Assembly (NCBI GenBank): GCA_023386885.1
Contig: JAEWIX010000089.1
Coordinates: 1-11,597, forward strand
From: Pseudomonadota bacterium
Lineage (GTDB): Bacteria; Pseudomonadota; Alphaproteobacteria; Rhizobiales; Xanthobacteraceae
Length of the DNA: 11,597 nt
Direction: 5' to 3'
The notes under the pieces are model-generated. The model saw nothing but the letters and a program-made list of their open reading frames with translations. It did no database searches and had not been told where the DNA came from. The position numbers and the translations under genes were made by a program. Of the stretch, positions 7,256-11,597 are shown one piece after another; position 1 is the first letter of the stretch; the number at the start of each line of letters is the position of its first letter.

Positions 7256-7462
7256 ATGACCGACGAAGACCAACGCGAACTCGGCGCCCAACTGGCACGG
7301 CTGCAACAAGAACACCGCGACCTCGACGCGGCCATCGATGCATTGCATCAATCGCCCGCACCCGACTTGCTGCAGTTGCAACGGCTGAAGAAGCGCAAGC
7401 TGCTGCTGCGCGACCGTATCGCCTTTGTCGAAGATCAGATCACGCCGGATATTATCGCATAA
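7256..7462 (+). CDS. YdcH / DUF465 family small protein (divergent paralog)
   Basis: A 68-residue, probably all-helical protein starting MTDEDQRELGAQLARLQQEH. Its C-terminal half contains LQRLKKRKLLLRDRI, the same conserved block as in the gene at 6833 (ELKRRKLLLKDEI), so the two are paralogs. The second copy has a longer linker (HQSPAPDLLQ) between the two helices and an acidic N-terminus. Function is unknown for the family; a coiled-coil helical hairpin is the expected fold. The open frame extends upstream to 7148, but that extension (Arg-rich, MSAEPRRLRARAIV) is not family-like and overlaps the probable promoter, so I start at 7256. The ribosome binding site is weak. The next gene downstream, purE, is 233 bp away and probably independently transcribed. 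Confidence 0.8.
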   Translation: MTDEDQRELGAQLARLQQEHRDLDAAIDALHQSPAPDLLQLQRLKKRKLLLRDRIAFVEDQITPDIIA

Positions 7463-7477
7463 CGTGCGTCGCGTGCA

Positions 7478-7492
7478 CGGCTCCCGGAGCCG
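7478..7492 (+). terminator. Weak terminator candidate after the plus-strand YdcH gene
   Basis: CGGCTCC-C-GGAGCCG is a perfect GC-rich inverted repeat starting 16 bases after the stop codon; sterically it would be a 5- or 6-bp stem with a 3-5 base loop. There is no T-run behind it, so it may be only a transcript-end hairpin. Confidence 0.3.
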
Positions 7493-7598
7493 GACGGATC
7501 GACAGCGATCGTTAGCCAAACCTCCGAGGATTTCGTGACGACACAAAGTCGGGATTCCGGCCTTTAAGACCTGCTGATATGCATGGCTGTTGTTGAGG

Positions 7599-7629
7599 TT
7601 GACCGGGGCAGGCTTGCGAAGCGGATACC
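7599..7629 (+). promoter_or_regulatory. Possible promoter for purEK
   Basis: TTGACC (7599-7604) is a good -35 match, but the best -10 candidates, GGATAC or GATACC at 7623-7629, are poor and the spacing is 18-19 bases. A second pair, TTGCCC (7630-7635) and GATAAT (7651-7656), has a better -10 but only 15-base spacing. One of these probably serves purEK; I cannot choose. Confidence 0.25.
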
Positions 7630-7695
7630 TTGCCCCCGCCGAGCGAAACGGATAATCCAGCCTATGTTTCTGGATTCTTGAGAACAATTGACGCT

Positions 7696-8184
7696 ATGAA
7701 CGCCCCCGTTACCATCATCATGGGCAGCCAGTCGGACTGGGAGACCATGCGCCATGCCGCGCAGACGCTGACTGCGCTCGGCATCACCCATGAGACGCTG
7801 ATCGTCTCCGCGCACCGCACGCCCGACCGGCTTTATGCTTTCGCCAAGGGCGCCAAGGCGGCCGGCTGCAAGGTCATCATCGCCGGCGCCGGCGGCGCGG
7901 CCCACCTGCCGGGCATGACCGCGGCCCTGACCGAACTGCCGGTCTTCGGGGTGCCGGTCGAATCCAAGGCGCTATCCGGCGTCGATTCCCTTTATTCCAT
8001 CGTCCAGATGCCTGCCGGGATTCCGGTCGGAACCCTGGCGATCGGTCGGGCCGGCGCCATCAACGCCGCGCTGCTCGCCGCCAGCGTTCTGGCGCTCAAC
8101 GACCCGGCCCTCGCCGGCAGATTGTCCGCGTGGCGCCAGCAACAGACGGCGTCCGTGGCCGAACGGCCGGAGGGCGCAACGTGA
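7696..8184 (+). CDS. purE: N5-carboxyaminoimidazole ribonucleotide mutase (PurE, class I)
   Basis: Converts N5-CAIR to CAIR (4-carboxy-5-aminoimidazole ribonucleotide) in de novo purine synthesis, acting on the product of PurK. The 162-residue length is normal for class I PurE. Visible motifs: IIMGSQSDW (7-15), SAHRTPDR (38-45) with the catalytic His40, the glycine-rich IAGAGGAAHLPGM (62-74) and PVESKALSGVDSLYSIVQMP (87-106), all typical of the nucleotide-binding octamer. The start at 7696 gives MNAPVTIIMG, the expected short N-terminus; the frame is open further upstream but only to a TTG with an unrelated 22-residue extension. The ribosome binding site is weak (AGAA). The stop codon overlaps the purK start by 4 bp. 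The C-terminal about 15 residues (QQQTASVAERPEGAT) are variable tail. Confidence 0.96.
   Translation: MNAPVTIIMGSQSDWETMRHAAQTLTALGITHETLIVSAHRTPDRLYAFAKGAKAAGCKVIIAGAGGAAHLPGMTAALTELPVFGVPVESKALSGVDSLYSIVQMPAGIPVGTLAIGRAGAINAALLAASVLALNDPALAGRLSAWRQQQTASVAERPEGAT
8169..8174 (+). promoter_or_regulatory. Ribosome binding site of purK
   Basis: GGAGGG lies 6 bases before GTG at 8181, inside the end of purE. It decides the purK start in favour of this GTG over the in-frame ATG at 8130. Confidence 0.7.
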
Positions 8185-9290
8185 CGGCTTCGGGTTCGGT
8201 GAAGCTGAAACCCGGCGACACCATCGGAATTCTCGGCGGCGGCCAACTGGGCCGGATGCTGGCGTTGGCCGCGGCGCGGCTTGGCCTGCGCTGTCAGGTG
8301 TTTTCACCGGATCCGGACTCACCGGCGTTCGACGTCGTGCAGTACGCGACCTGCGCCGAATACGCCGATGTCGAAGCGCTCGAACTGTTCGCGGCCGATG
8401 TCGACGTGATTACTTACGAATTCGAGAACGTCCCGGCGGCCACCGCAATGGTGCTGTCCGCCCGCCGGCCGGTGCTGCCAAACCATAAGGTCCTGGAGAT
8501 CACCCAGGACCGACTTGCGGAGAAAGACTTCGTCAACGGCCTCGGCATCGCCACCGCACCTTATGCCGATGTCGCATCGGCTGAGGGTCTGCGCGCCGCG
8601 ATCGGCACCATCGGCCTGCCCGCTGTGGTGAAAACCCGCCGCTTCGGCTACGACGGCAAGGGTCAGGCCATGCTGCGCGAAGGCGTCGATGTCGACGCGG
8701 CTTGGGCCGATCTCGAAACCAAATCCGCCATTCTCGAAGGCTTCGTGCCGTTCGAACGCGAGATATCGGTGATCGCGGCGCGTGGTGTTGACGGTCAGGT
8801 CGAGTGCTTCGACGTCACCGAGAACGAACATCGCGACCATATCCTGAAGCATTCTCACGCACCGGCGCGCATCCCGGAGACGCTGGCGGAAGAAGCCCGC
8901 AGCATCGCGACCCGCATCGCGACGGCGCTAGACTATGTCGGCGTGCTGGCGGTCGAGATGTTTGTCGTCCCCGGAAAAGACGGCCCGTCGCTGCTGGTGA
9001 ATGAAATCGCCCCGCGCGTGCATAACTCCGGTCACTGGACGCTGGACGGCGCATCGGTCTCGCAGTTCGAACAGCACATCCGCGCCATTGCCGGATGGCC
9101 GCTGGCCAAGCCGCTGCGCCACGGCGCGGTGACGATGACCAACCTCATCGGCGACGAGATCAATGACTACACGCGATGGCTGACCGTGCCGGGAGCGACC
9201 GTGCATCTCTACGGCAAGGGCGCCGCGCGCCCCGGCCGCAAGATGGGCCACGTGACGGAGGTTGCACCGCAAGCTCCGCCAAAACCGTAA
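8181..9290 (+). CDS. purK: 5-(carboxyamino)imidazole ribonucleotide synthase (PurK)
   Basis: ATP-grasp enzyme that carboxylates AIR with bicarbonate and ATP to N5-CAIR, the substrate of PurE encoded just upstream. 369 residues, normal for the family. Motifs seen: N-terminal GILGGGQLGRML (16-27) of the PurK/PurT fold, TYEFENVP, the PurK-typical KTRRFGYDGKGQ at about 155-166 (ATP-binding glycine loop), ILEGFVPFEREISVIAAR, and the metal-binding EIAPRVHNSGHWT block. The start is GTG at 8181, which overlaps the purE stop as GTGA, with GGAGGG 6 bases upstream. The overlap implies translational coupling of the two enzymes, which act in sequence on an unstable intermediate. The gene ends 24 bases before a strong two-way terminator. 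Confidence 0.96.
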   Translation: MTASGSVKLKPGDTIGILGGGQLGRMLALAAARLGLRCQVFSPDPDSPAFDVVQYATCAEYADVEALELFAADVDVITYEFENVPAATAMVLSARRPVLPNHKVLEITQDRLAEKDFVNGLGIATAPYADVASAEGLRAAIGTIGLPAVVKTRRFGYDGKGQAMLREGVDVDAAWADLETKSAILEGFVPFEREISVIAARGVDGQVECFDVTENEHRDHILKHSHAPARIPETLAEEARSIATRIATALDYVGVLAVEMFVVPGKDGPSLLVNEIAPRVHNSGHWTLDGASVSQFEQHIRAIAGWPLAKPLRHGAVTMTNLIGDEINDYTRWLTVPGATVHLYGKGAARPGRKMGHVTEVAPQAPPKP

Positions 9291-9314
9291 GATTGCTGAC
9301 ACCGCACGCAAACA

Positions 9315-9344
9315 AAAAGGACCATGGCAAGCCATGGTCCTTTT
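9315..9344. terminator. Bidirectional intrinsic terminator between purK and aqpZ
   Basis: A perfect 14-bp inverted repeat, AAAAGGACCATGGC (9315-9328) and GCCATGGTCCTTTT (9331-9344), separated by AA. The stem gives a T-run on both strands, so it can end purEK transcripts on the plus strand and aqpZ transcripts on the minus strand. It lies exactly between the two convergent stop codons. Confidence 0.9.
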
Positions 9345-9364
9345 GCCATTATGGGATCCAGCGA

Positions 9365-10081
9365 TTACTTGCCGGCAACCACTCCACCGGGTTCGTCCGG
9401 GCTAAGCCAGCGATACAGCACGCCGCCCAACACGCCGCCGACCAGCGGCGCCACCCAGAACAGCCACAACTGCTGGAGCGCCCAGCCGCCGACGAACAGC
9501 GCCGGGCCGGTGCTGCGGGCCGGATTGACCGAGGTGTTGGTCACCGGGATGCTGACGAGGTGGATCATGGTCAGCGTCAGGCCGATCGCCAGGGGCGCGA
9601 AGCCCGCAGGTGCCCTGCCGTGCGTCGAGCCCATGATGATGAACAGGAACACCATGGTCATCACCACTTCGCTGATGAGGCACGCGACCAGATTGTAATG
9701 CCCCGGCGAATGTTCGCCGTAGCCGTTTGAGGCGAAGCCCTTGGCGAGATCGAAACCGGCGGCTCCGCTGGCGATCATATACAGCACCGCCGAGGCGACG
9801 ACGGCGCCGACCACTTGGGCGATGATGTAGGGAACCACCTGCCCGGCGGGGAACCGGCCGCCGGCCGCCAGACCGACCGTCACCGCGGGATTGAGATGCG
9901 CCCCGGAAATATGGCCGATGGCGTAGGCCATGGTCACCACGCTGAGACCGAAGGCCAGCGCCACCCCCAAGAGCCCGATGCCGACCTGTGGAAAGCCGGC
10001 CGCGATAACGGCGCTGCCGCAACCGGCGAAGGTGAGCCAGAAGGTTCCAATGGCCTCTGCGACGTATTTTTGGGTATTCAT
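9365..10081 (-). CDS. aqpZ: Aquaporin Z, inner-membrane water channel
   Basis: Tetrameric water channel of the MIP family; 238 residues, close to E. coli AqpZ (231). Six membrane helices with the two half-helix pore loops carrying NPA motifs at 64-66 (HLNPAVT) and 186-188 (VNPARS). The selectivity-filter residues match AqpZ: Phe44, His174, Thr183 and Arg189, which argues for water and against a glycerol channel. The SIPVTNTSVNPARSTGPALF and GGWALQQLWLFWVAPLVGG segments are nearly diagnostic. The start at 10081 gives MNTQKYVAEAIGTFWLTFAG; the frame is open about 120 codons further upstream, but that extension is not hydrophobic and overlaps the rpsU gene. A purine-rich AAAAGGG lies about 6-13 bases before the ATG. 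It is divergent from rpsU with 261 bp between. Confidence 0.95.
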   Translation of the reverse strand: MNTQKYVAEAIGTFWLTFAGCGSAVIAAGFPQVGIGLLGVALAFGLSVVTMAYAIGHISGAHLNPAVTVGLAAGGRFPAGQVVPYIIAQVVGAVVASAVLYMIASGAAGFDLAKGFASNGYGEHSPGHYNLVACLISEVVMTMVFLFIIMGSTHGRAPAGFAPLAIGLTLTMIHLVSIPVTNTSVNPARSTGPALFVGGWALQQLWLFWVAPLVGGVLGGVLYRWLSPDEPGGVVAGK

Positions 10082-10262
10082 GGTTTTTGCCCTTTTCCCA
10101 TTAGAATCGCGAATCGCCTCGCGACTATGGAAGCAGGCGCCGGAGACTGTCGAGGAGCCGGCCGCAGGGCAGCCCCAAGAATAGGTGGAAACGGCCGTCA
10201 AATACCGCCCAACGGCTCCTTGGGCGTGGTGGACATTCCCGATCCGATCTGGTACAGCGACG

Positions 10263-10288
10263 CCCTTGAGGTAAGGGATACGGCCCTT
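10263..10288 (+). promoter_or_regulatory. Possible alternative-stem leader upstream of rpsU
   Basis: Three short blocks, CCCTT (10263-10267), AAGGG (10273-10277) and CCCTT (10284-10288), allow two mutually exclusive 5-bp hairpins in the rpsU leader. Whether this lies in the transcript is unknown because I found no clear promoter in the 261-bp gap. The rest of the gap shows nothing I can name. Confidence 0.2.
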
Positions 10289-10342
10289 TGTCGCCCCCTG
10301 CCTTCTCAGATTCCAATCCGGTTTATTGAAAGAGGATGGCGC

Positions 10343-10642
10343 GTGCAGGTTCTCGTCCGCGATAATAACGTCGATCAAGCTCTCAAGGCGCTCAAGAAGA
10401 AGATGCAGCGCGAGGGCATTTTCCGCGAGATGAAGCTCCGCGGCCATTACGAAAAGCCGTCCGAGAAGAAGGCCCGTGAAAAGGCCGAAGCCGTGCGTCG
10501 TGCACGCAAGCTGGCCCGCAAGAAATTGCAGCGTGAAGGCCTGCTGCCGATGAAGCCGAAGCCGGTGTTCGGCGCCGGTGCAGGCGGGGACCGCGGCGCG
10601 CGTGGTCCGGGCGCCGGTGCAGGCCCGCGCGGACCGCGCTGA
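10343..10642 (+). CDS. rpsU: 30S ribosomal protein S21 with Gly/Arg-rich C-terminal extension
   Basis: Small-subunit protein S21, which helps 30S subunits engage mRNA near the Shine-Dalgarno site. 99 residues starting (M)QVLVRDNNVDQALKALKKKM, with FREMKLRGHYEKPSEKKARE and a basic RRARKLARKK helix, which are family hallmarks. The start codon is GTG at 10343 with GAGGA 6 bases upstream (10332-10336); an ATG at 10336 is out of frame. S21 in E. coli is 71 residues; here a tail of about 30 residues (from about residue 70) is rich in Gly, Ala, Arg and Pro, as is usual in related rhizobia. The tail contains a 15-bp direct repeat (10571-10585 and 10610-10624) coding for GAGAG twice. The gene is monocistronic, ending at a clear terminator. 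Confidence 0.95.
   Translation: MQVLVRDNNVDQALKALKKKMQREGIFREMKLRGHYEKPSEKKAREKAEAVRRARKLARKKLQREGLLPMKPKPVFGAGAGGDRGARGPGAGAGPRGPR
10571..10624 (+). repeat. 15-bp direct repeat inside the rpsU tail
   Basis: GGCGCCGGTGCAGGC occurs at 10571-10585 and 10610-10624, exactly 39 bp (13 codons) apart, so the frame is kept and both copies encode Gly-Ala-Gly-Ala-Gly. This suggests the Gly/Arg tail grew by in-frame duplication. Confidence 0.75.
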
Positions 10643-10667
10643 GCCGAGCCCTGATCATCGAGTTACG

Positions 10668-10696
10668 AAAACGCGGACCTTTCGGTCCGCGTTTTT
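10668..10696 (+). terminator. Intrinsic terminator of rpsU
   Basis: AACGCGGACC, loop TTTC, GGTCCGCGTTTTTG: a GC-rich stem of 9 bp (10671-10679 with 10684-10692), extended by A-T pairs and ending in a run of five T. About 25 bases after the rpsU stop. Confidence 0.9.
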
Positions 10697-10787
10697 GTTT
10701 GTGCCGACGATATGTCCTGCGCGACCACGCGCACGCGGAAGCAATTGCCCGGCATATCACCGCGTGAAACGCCGATTTCCCAGCCAC

Positions 10788-10825
10788 GGCAATATCGTCG
10801 AACCTGACATTGCCAATCAGGTTCG
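10788..10825 (-). terminator. Hairpin region after the cupin gene, possible terminator
   Basis: Just past the cupin stop codon a perfect 9-bp inverted repeat, CGAACCTGA (10799-10807) and TCAGGTTCG (10817-10825), forms a hairpin with a 9-base loop. A second inverted repeat, GGCAAT (10788-10793) and ATTGCC (10809-10814), overlaps it and would compete. There is no clean T-run on the minus strand (ACGATATTGCC follows), so termination is plausible but unproven. Confidence 0.45.
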
Positions 10826-10828
10826 CAC

Positions 10829-11116
10829 TTACGCCTTCAACTCGACCTCGAGGAAAACGATGGCGTCCTTGGTTTCATTGAGCACGTCGTGCTCGACACC
10901 TGCTTTGCGGAAATAGGATTTTCCGATGCGGAGTTGCGCGATCGAGCGCGAACCATCCGGCGCGACGATGGTCATGTCGCTGTTGGTCACCGGCACGATG
11001 ACGTAGTCCATCTCATGGCGATGATGGCCGGTGGCGCTGCCGGGCGCGAGCCGCCACTCGGTGACGCGCACCTCGTCATTGTCGATCTGAACGTCGGATG
11101 TCGCAGCGATAGCCAT
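10829..11116 (-). CDS. Small single-domain cupin protein
   Basis: A 95-residue protein made of one cupin beta-barrel. The first cupin block is GSATGHHRHEMDYVIVPV (26-43), with candidate metal ligands His32, His34 and an acidic residue close by; the second block is GVEHDVLNET (73-82) with His76. The spacing fits a minimal cupin, which usually binds a divalent metal and may be an enzyme or a small-molecule sensor; the substrate cannot be read from the sequence. The start ATG at 11116 is well supported by AAAGGAG (11128-11122) with 5-base spacing. No signal peptide, so probably cytosolic. It lies on the same strand as pntB, 260 bp downstream of it, but a pntB terminator and two palindromic repeats intervene, so joint transcription is unlikely. 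Confidence 0.85.
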   Translation of the reverse strand: MAIAATSDVQIDNDEVRVTEWRLAPGSATGHHRHEMDYVIVPVTNSDMTIVAPDGSRSIAQLRIGKSYFRKAGVEHDVLNETKDAIVFLEVELKA

Positions 11117-11136
11117 GGGAACTCCTTTCGAGCTTG

Positions 11137-11185
11137 GAGCATGATCTCGAAAAGTGGAAACCGGTTTTCGGATGAGATCATGCTC
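11137..11185. repeat. Palindromic intergenic repeat, Rhizobiales type
   Basis: GAGCATGATCTC (11137-11148) and GAGATCATGCTC (11174-11185) are perfect 12-bp inverted arms. Inside them GAAAA (11149-11153) pairs with TTTTC (11165-11169), and AAACCGGTTT (11158-11167) is itself palindromic. From memory, units with this arrangement (arms of CATGATC type around a GAAAAGTGG...CCGGTTTTC core) are dispersed in many copies in intergenic DNA of Bradyrhizobium and relatives. It ends only 8 bases from the cupin ribosome binding site. Confidence 0.75.
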
Positions 11186-11197
11186 AGCAAGAATAAC

Positions 11198-11238
11198 CCG
11201 TAGAGTCTGATTAAACGAAGTTGAATCAGACTCTACGG
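11198..11238. repeat. Second palindromic repeat, tandem to the first
   Basis: CCGTAGAGTCTGATT (11198-11212) and AATCAGACTCTACGG (11224-11238) are perfect 15-bp inverted arms around an 11-base loop (AAACGAAGTTG). It lies 12 bases from the first palindrome, so the two probably form one composite element. It would form a strong hairpin in RNA or single-stranded DNA. It is not a T-run terminator. Confidence 0.75.
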
Positions 11239-11310
11239 AACGAATGCCACGAACAGGAATACCGCAAACACCACTATCTAAACCAGCCCAAAGCGTTCTC
11301 GTCGCGGCCC

Positions 11311-11342
11311 ATAAAAGCAAACGGCCGGGACAAACCCGGCCG
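11311..11342 (-). terminator. Intrinsic terminator of pntB
   Basis: On the minus strand CGGCCGGG, loop TTTGT, CCCGGCCG forms a perfect 8-bp GC stem followed by TTTGCTTTTAT. It lies about 34 bases past the pntB stop codon. Confidence 0.75.
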
Positions 11343-11376
11343 CTCGTATTCTTGTACCGCTCTCGATGGGGCGCCG

Positions 11377-11597
11377 TTACATCGCCTTGACGATGTTCTC
11401 GGTCATCTTCTTGGCGTCGCCGAGCAGCATCATGGTGTTGTCGCGATAGAACAGCGGATTGTCGATGCCGGCATAGCCGGACGCCAGCGAGCGCTTGATG
11501 AACATCACGGTGCCGGCTTTCCACACCTGCAACACCGGCATGCCGTAGATCGGCGAGGTCTTGTCCTCTTCCGCCGCCGGGTTGGTGACGTCGTTGG
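11377..11597 (-). CDS. pntB: NAD(P) transhydrogenase beta subunit PntB, C-terminal part (cut by right window edge)
   Basis: The last 72 codons are visible, beginning NDVTNPAAEEDKTSPIYGMP and ending KKMTENIVKAM. This is the C-terminal part of domain III, the NADP(H)-binding domain of the proton-pumping membrane transhydrogenase that uses the proton gradient to make NADPH from NADH. The stretches PIYGMPVLQVWKAGTVMFIKRS, SGYAGIDNPLFY and MLLGDAKK match the conserved end of PntB, including the lysine-arginine of the KRS motif that contacts the NADP phosphate. The stop is TAA at 11379-11377. The rest of pntB, and probably pntA, lies to the right. No frame damage is seen. Confidence 0.93.
   Translation of the reverse strand, partial: NDVTNPAAEEDKTSPIYGMPVLQVWKAGTVMFIKRSLASGYAGIDNPLFYRDNTMMLLGDAKKMTENIVKAM

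Noticed and set aside
7019..7687. Long upstream extension of the minus-strand YdcH frame
   Set aside because: The extension runs through the divergent YdcH gene and into the purE upstream region, is not family-like, and a near-ideal ribosome binding site marks the true start at 7018.
9815..10342. Upstream extension of the rpsU frame
   Set aside because: It overlaps aqpZ antisense. S21 begins at the QVLVRD block, with GAGGA placed for the GTG at 10343.
10082..10447. Upstream extension of the aqpZ frame
   Set aside because: It is hydrophilic, overlaps rpsU on the other strand, and the AqpZ N-terminus is expected at 10081.
11117..11524. Upstream extension of the cupin frame
   Set aside because: It runs through the palindromic repeats, the pntB terminator and out-of-frame pntB. 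AAAGGAG marks the cupin start at 11116.
1..11597. CRISPR arrays, tRNA or rRNA genes, insertion sequences, phage or defence genes
   Set aside because: No regularly spaced repeats, cloverleaf, transposase or integrase motifs were seen. The only repeats are the short ones listed.

Overview
The window fits an alphaproteobacterium of the Bradyrhizobium / Rhodopseudomonas / Nitrobacter / Afipia group. The reasons are high GC content, frequent GTG starts, the style of the PotG, PurE, PurK, S21 and PntB proteins, and a tandem pair of palindromic repeats near the right end whose first unit (core like GAGCATGATCTC...GAGATCATGCTC) I remember as widespread in Rhizobiales genomes. The genus is inferred; no rRNA or tRNA is present to settle it.

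Layout from left to right. Positions 1-2432 (minus strand) hold three genes of a putrescine/spermidine-type ABC importer in the order potG-potH-potI, tightly packed; potI is cut by the left edge. No substrate-binding protein gene lies upstream of potG. Positions 2595-5288 (minus) encode an 897-residue membrane-anchored cyclic-di-GMP protein with three PAS-like domains followed by GGDEF and EAL domains. Divergent from it, 5494-6612 (plus) encodes an FAD-dependent oxidoreductase of the L-2-hydroxyglutarate oxidase type. Next come two short YdcH/DUF465 genes facing away from each other (6833-7018 minus, 7256-7462 plus), with candidate promoters and a 16-bp perfect palindrome between them.

Positions 7696-9290 carry the purine genes purE and purK, overlapping by 4 bp. 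They end at a strong two-way terminator that also serves the convergent aquaporin gene aqpZ (9365-10081, minus). rpsU (ribosomal protein S21, 10343-10642, plus) is divergent from aqpZ and ends in a clear intrinsic terminator. A small cupin gene (10829-11116, minus) follows, then the tandem palindromic repeats, then the terminator and the last 72 codons of pntB (11377 to the right edge, minus).

Most of the window is core or housekeeping metabolism: polyamine import, de novo purine synthesis at the AIR to CAIR step, water flux, translation, and transhydrogenation between NADH and NADPH. One sensory gene for cyclic-di-GMP is included. I see no phage, insertion sequence, CRISPR array, toxin-antitoxin pair or defence locus, and no convincing undescribed multi-gene system. 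The points worth a second look are mostly intergenic: the repeat pair upstream of the cupin, the palindrome between the YdcH paralogs, a long imperfect hairpin at 6763-6808, and the rpsU leader. No stretch longer than about 265 bases lacks a gene.
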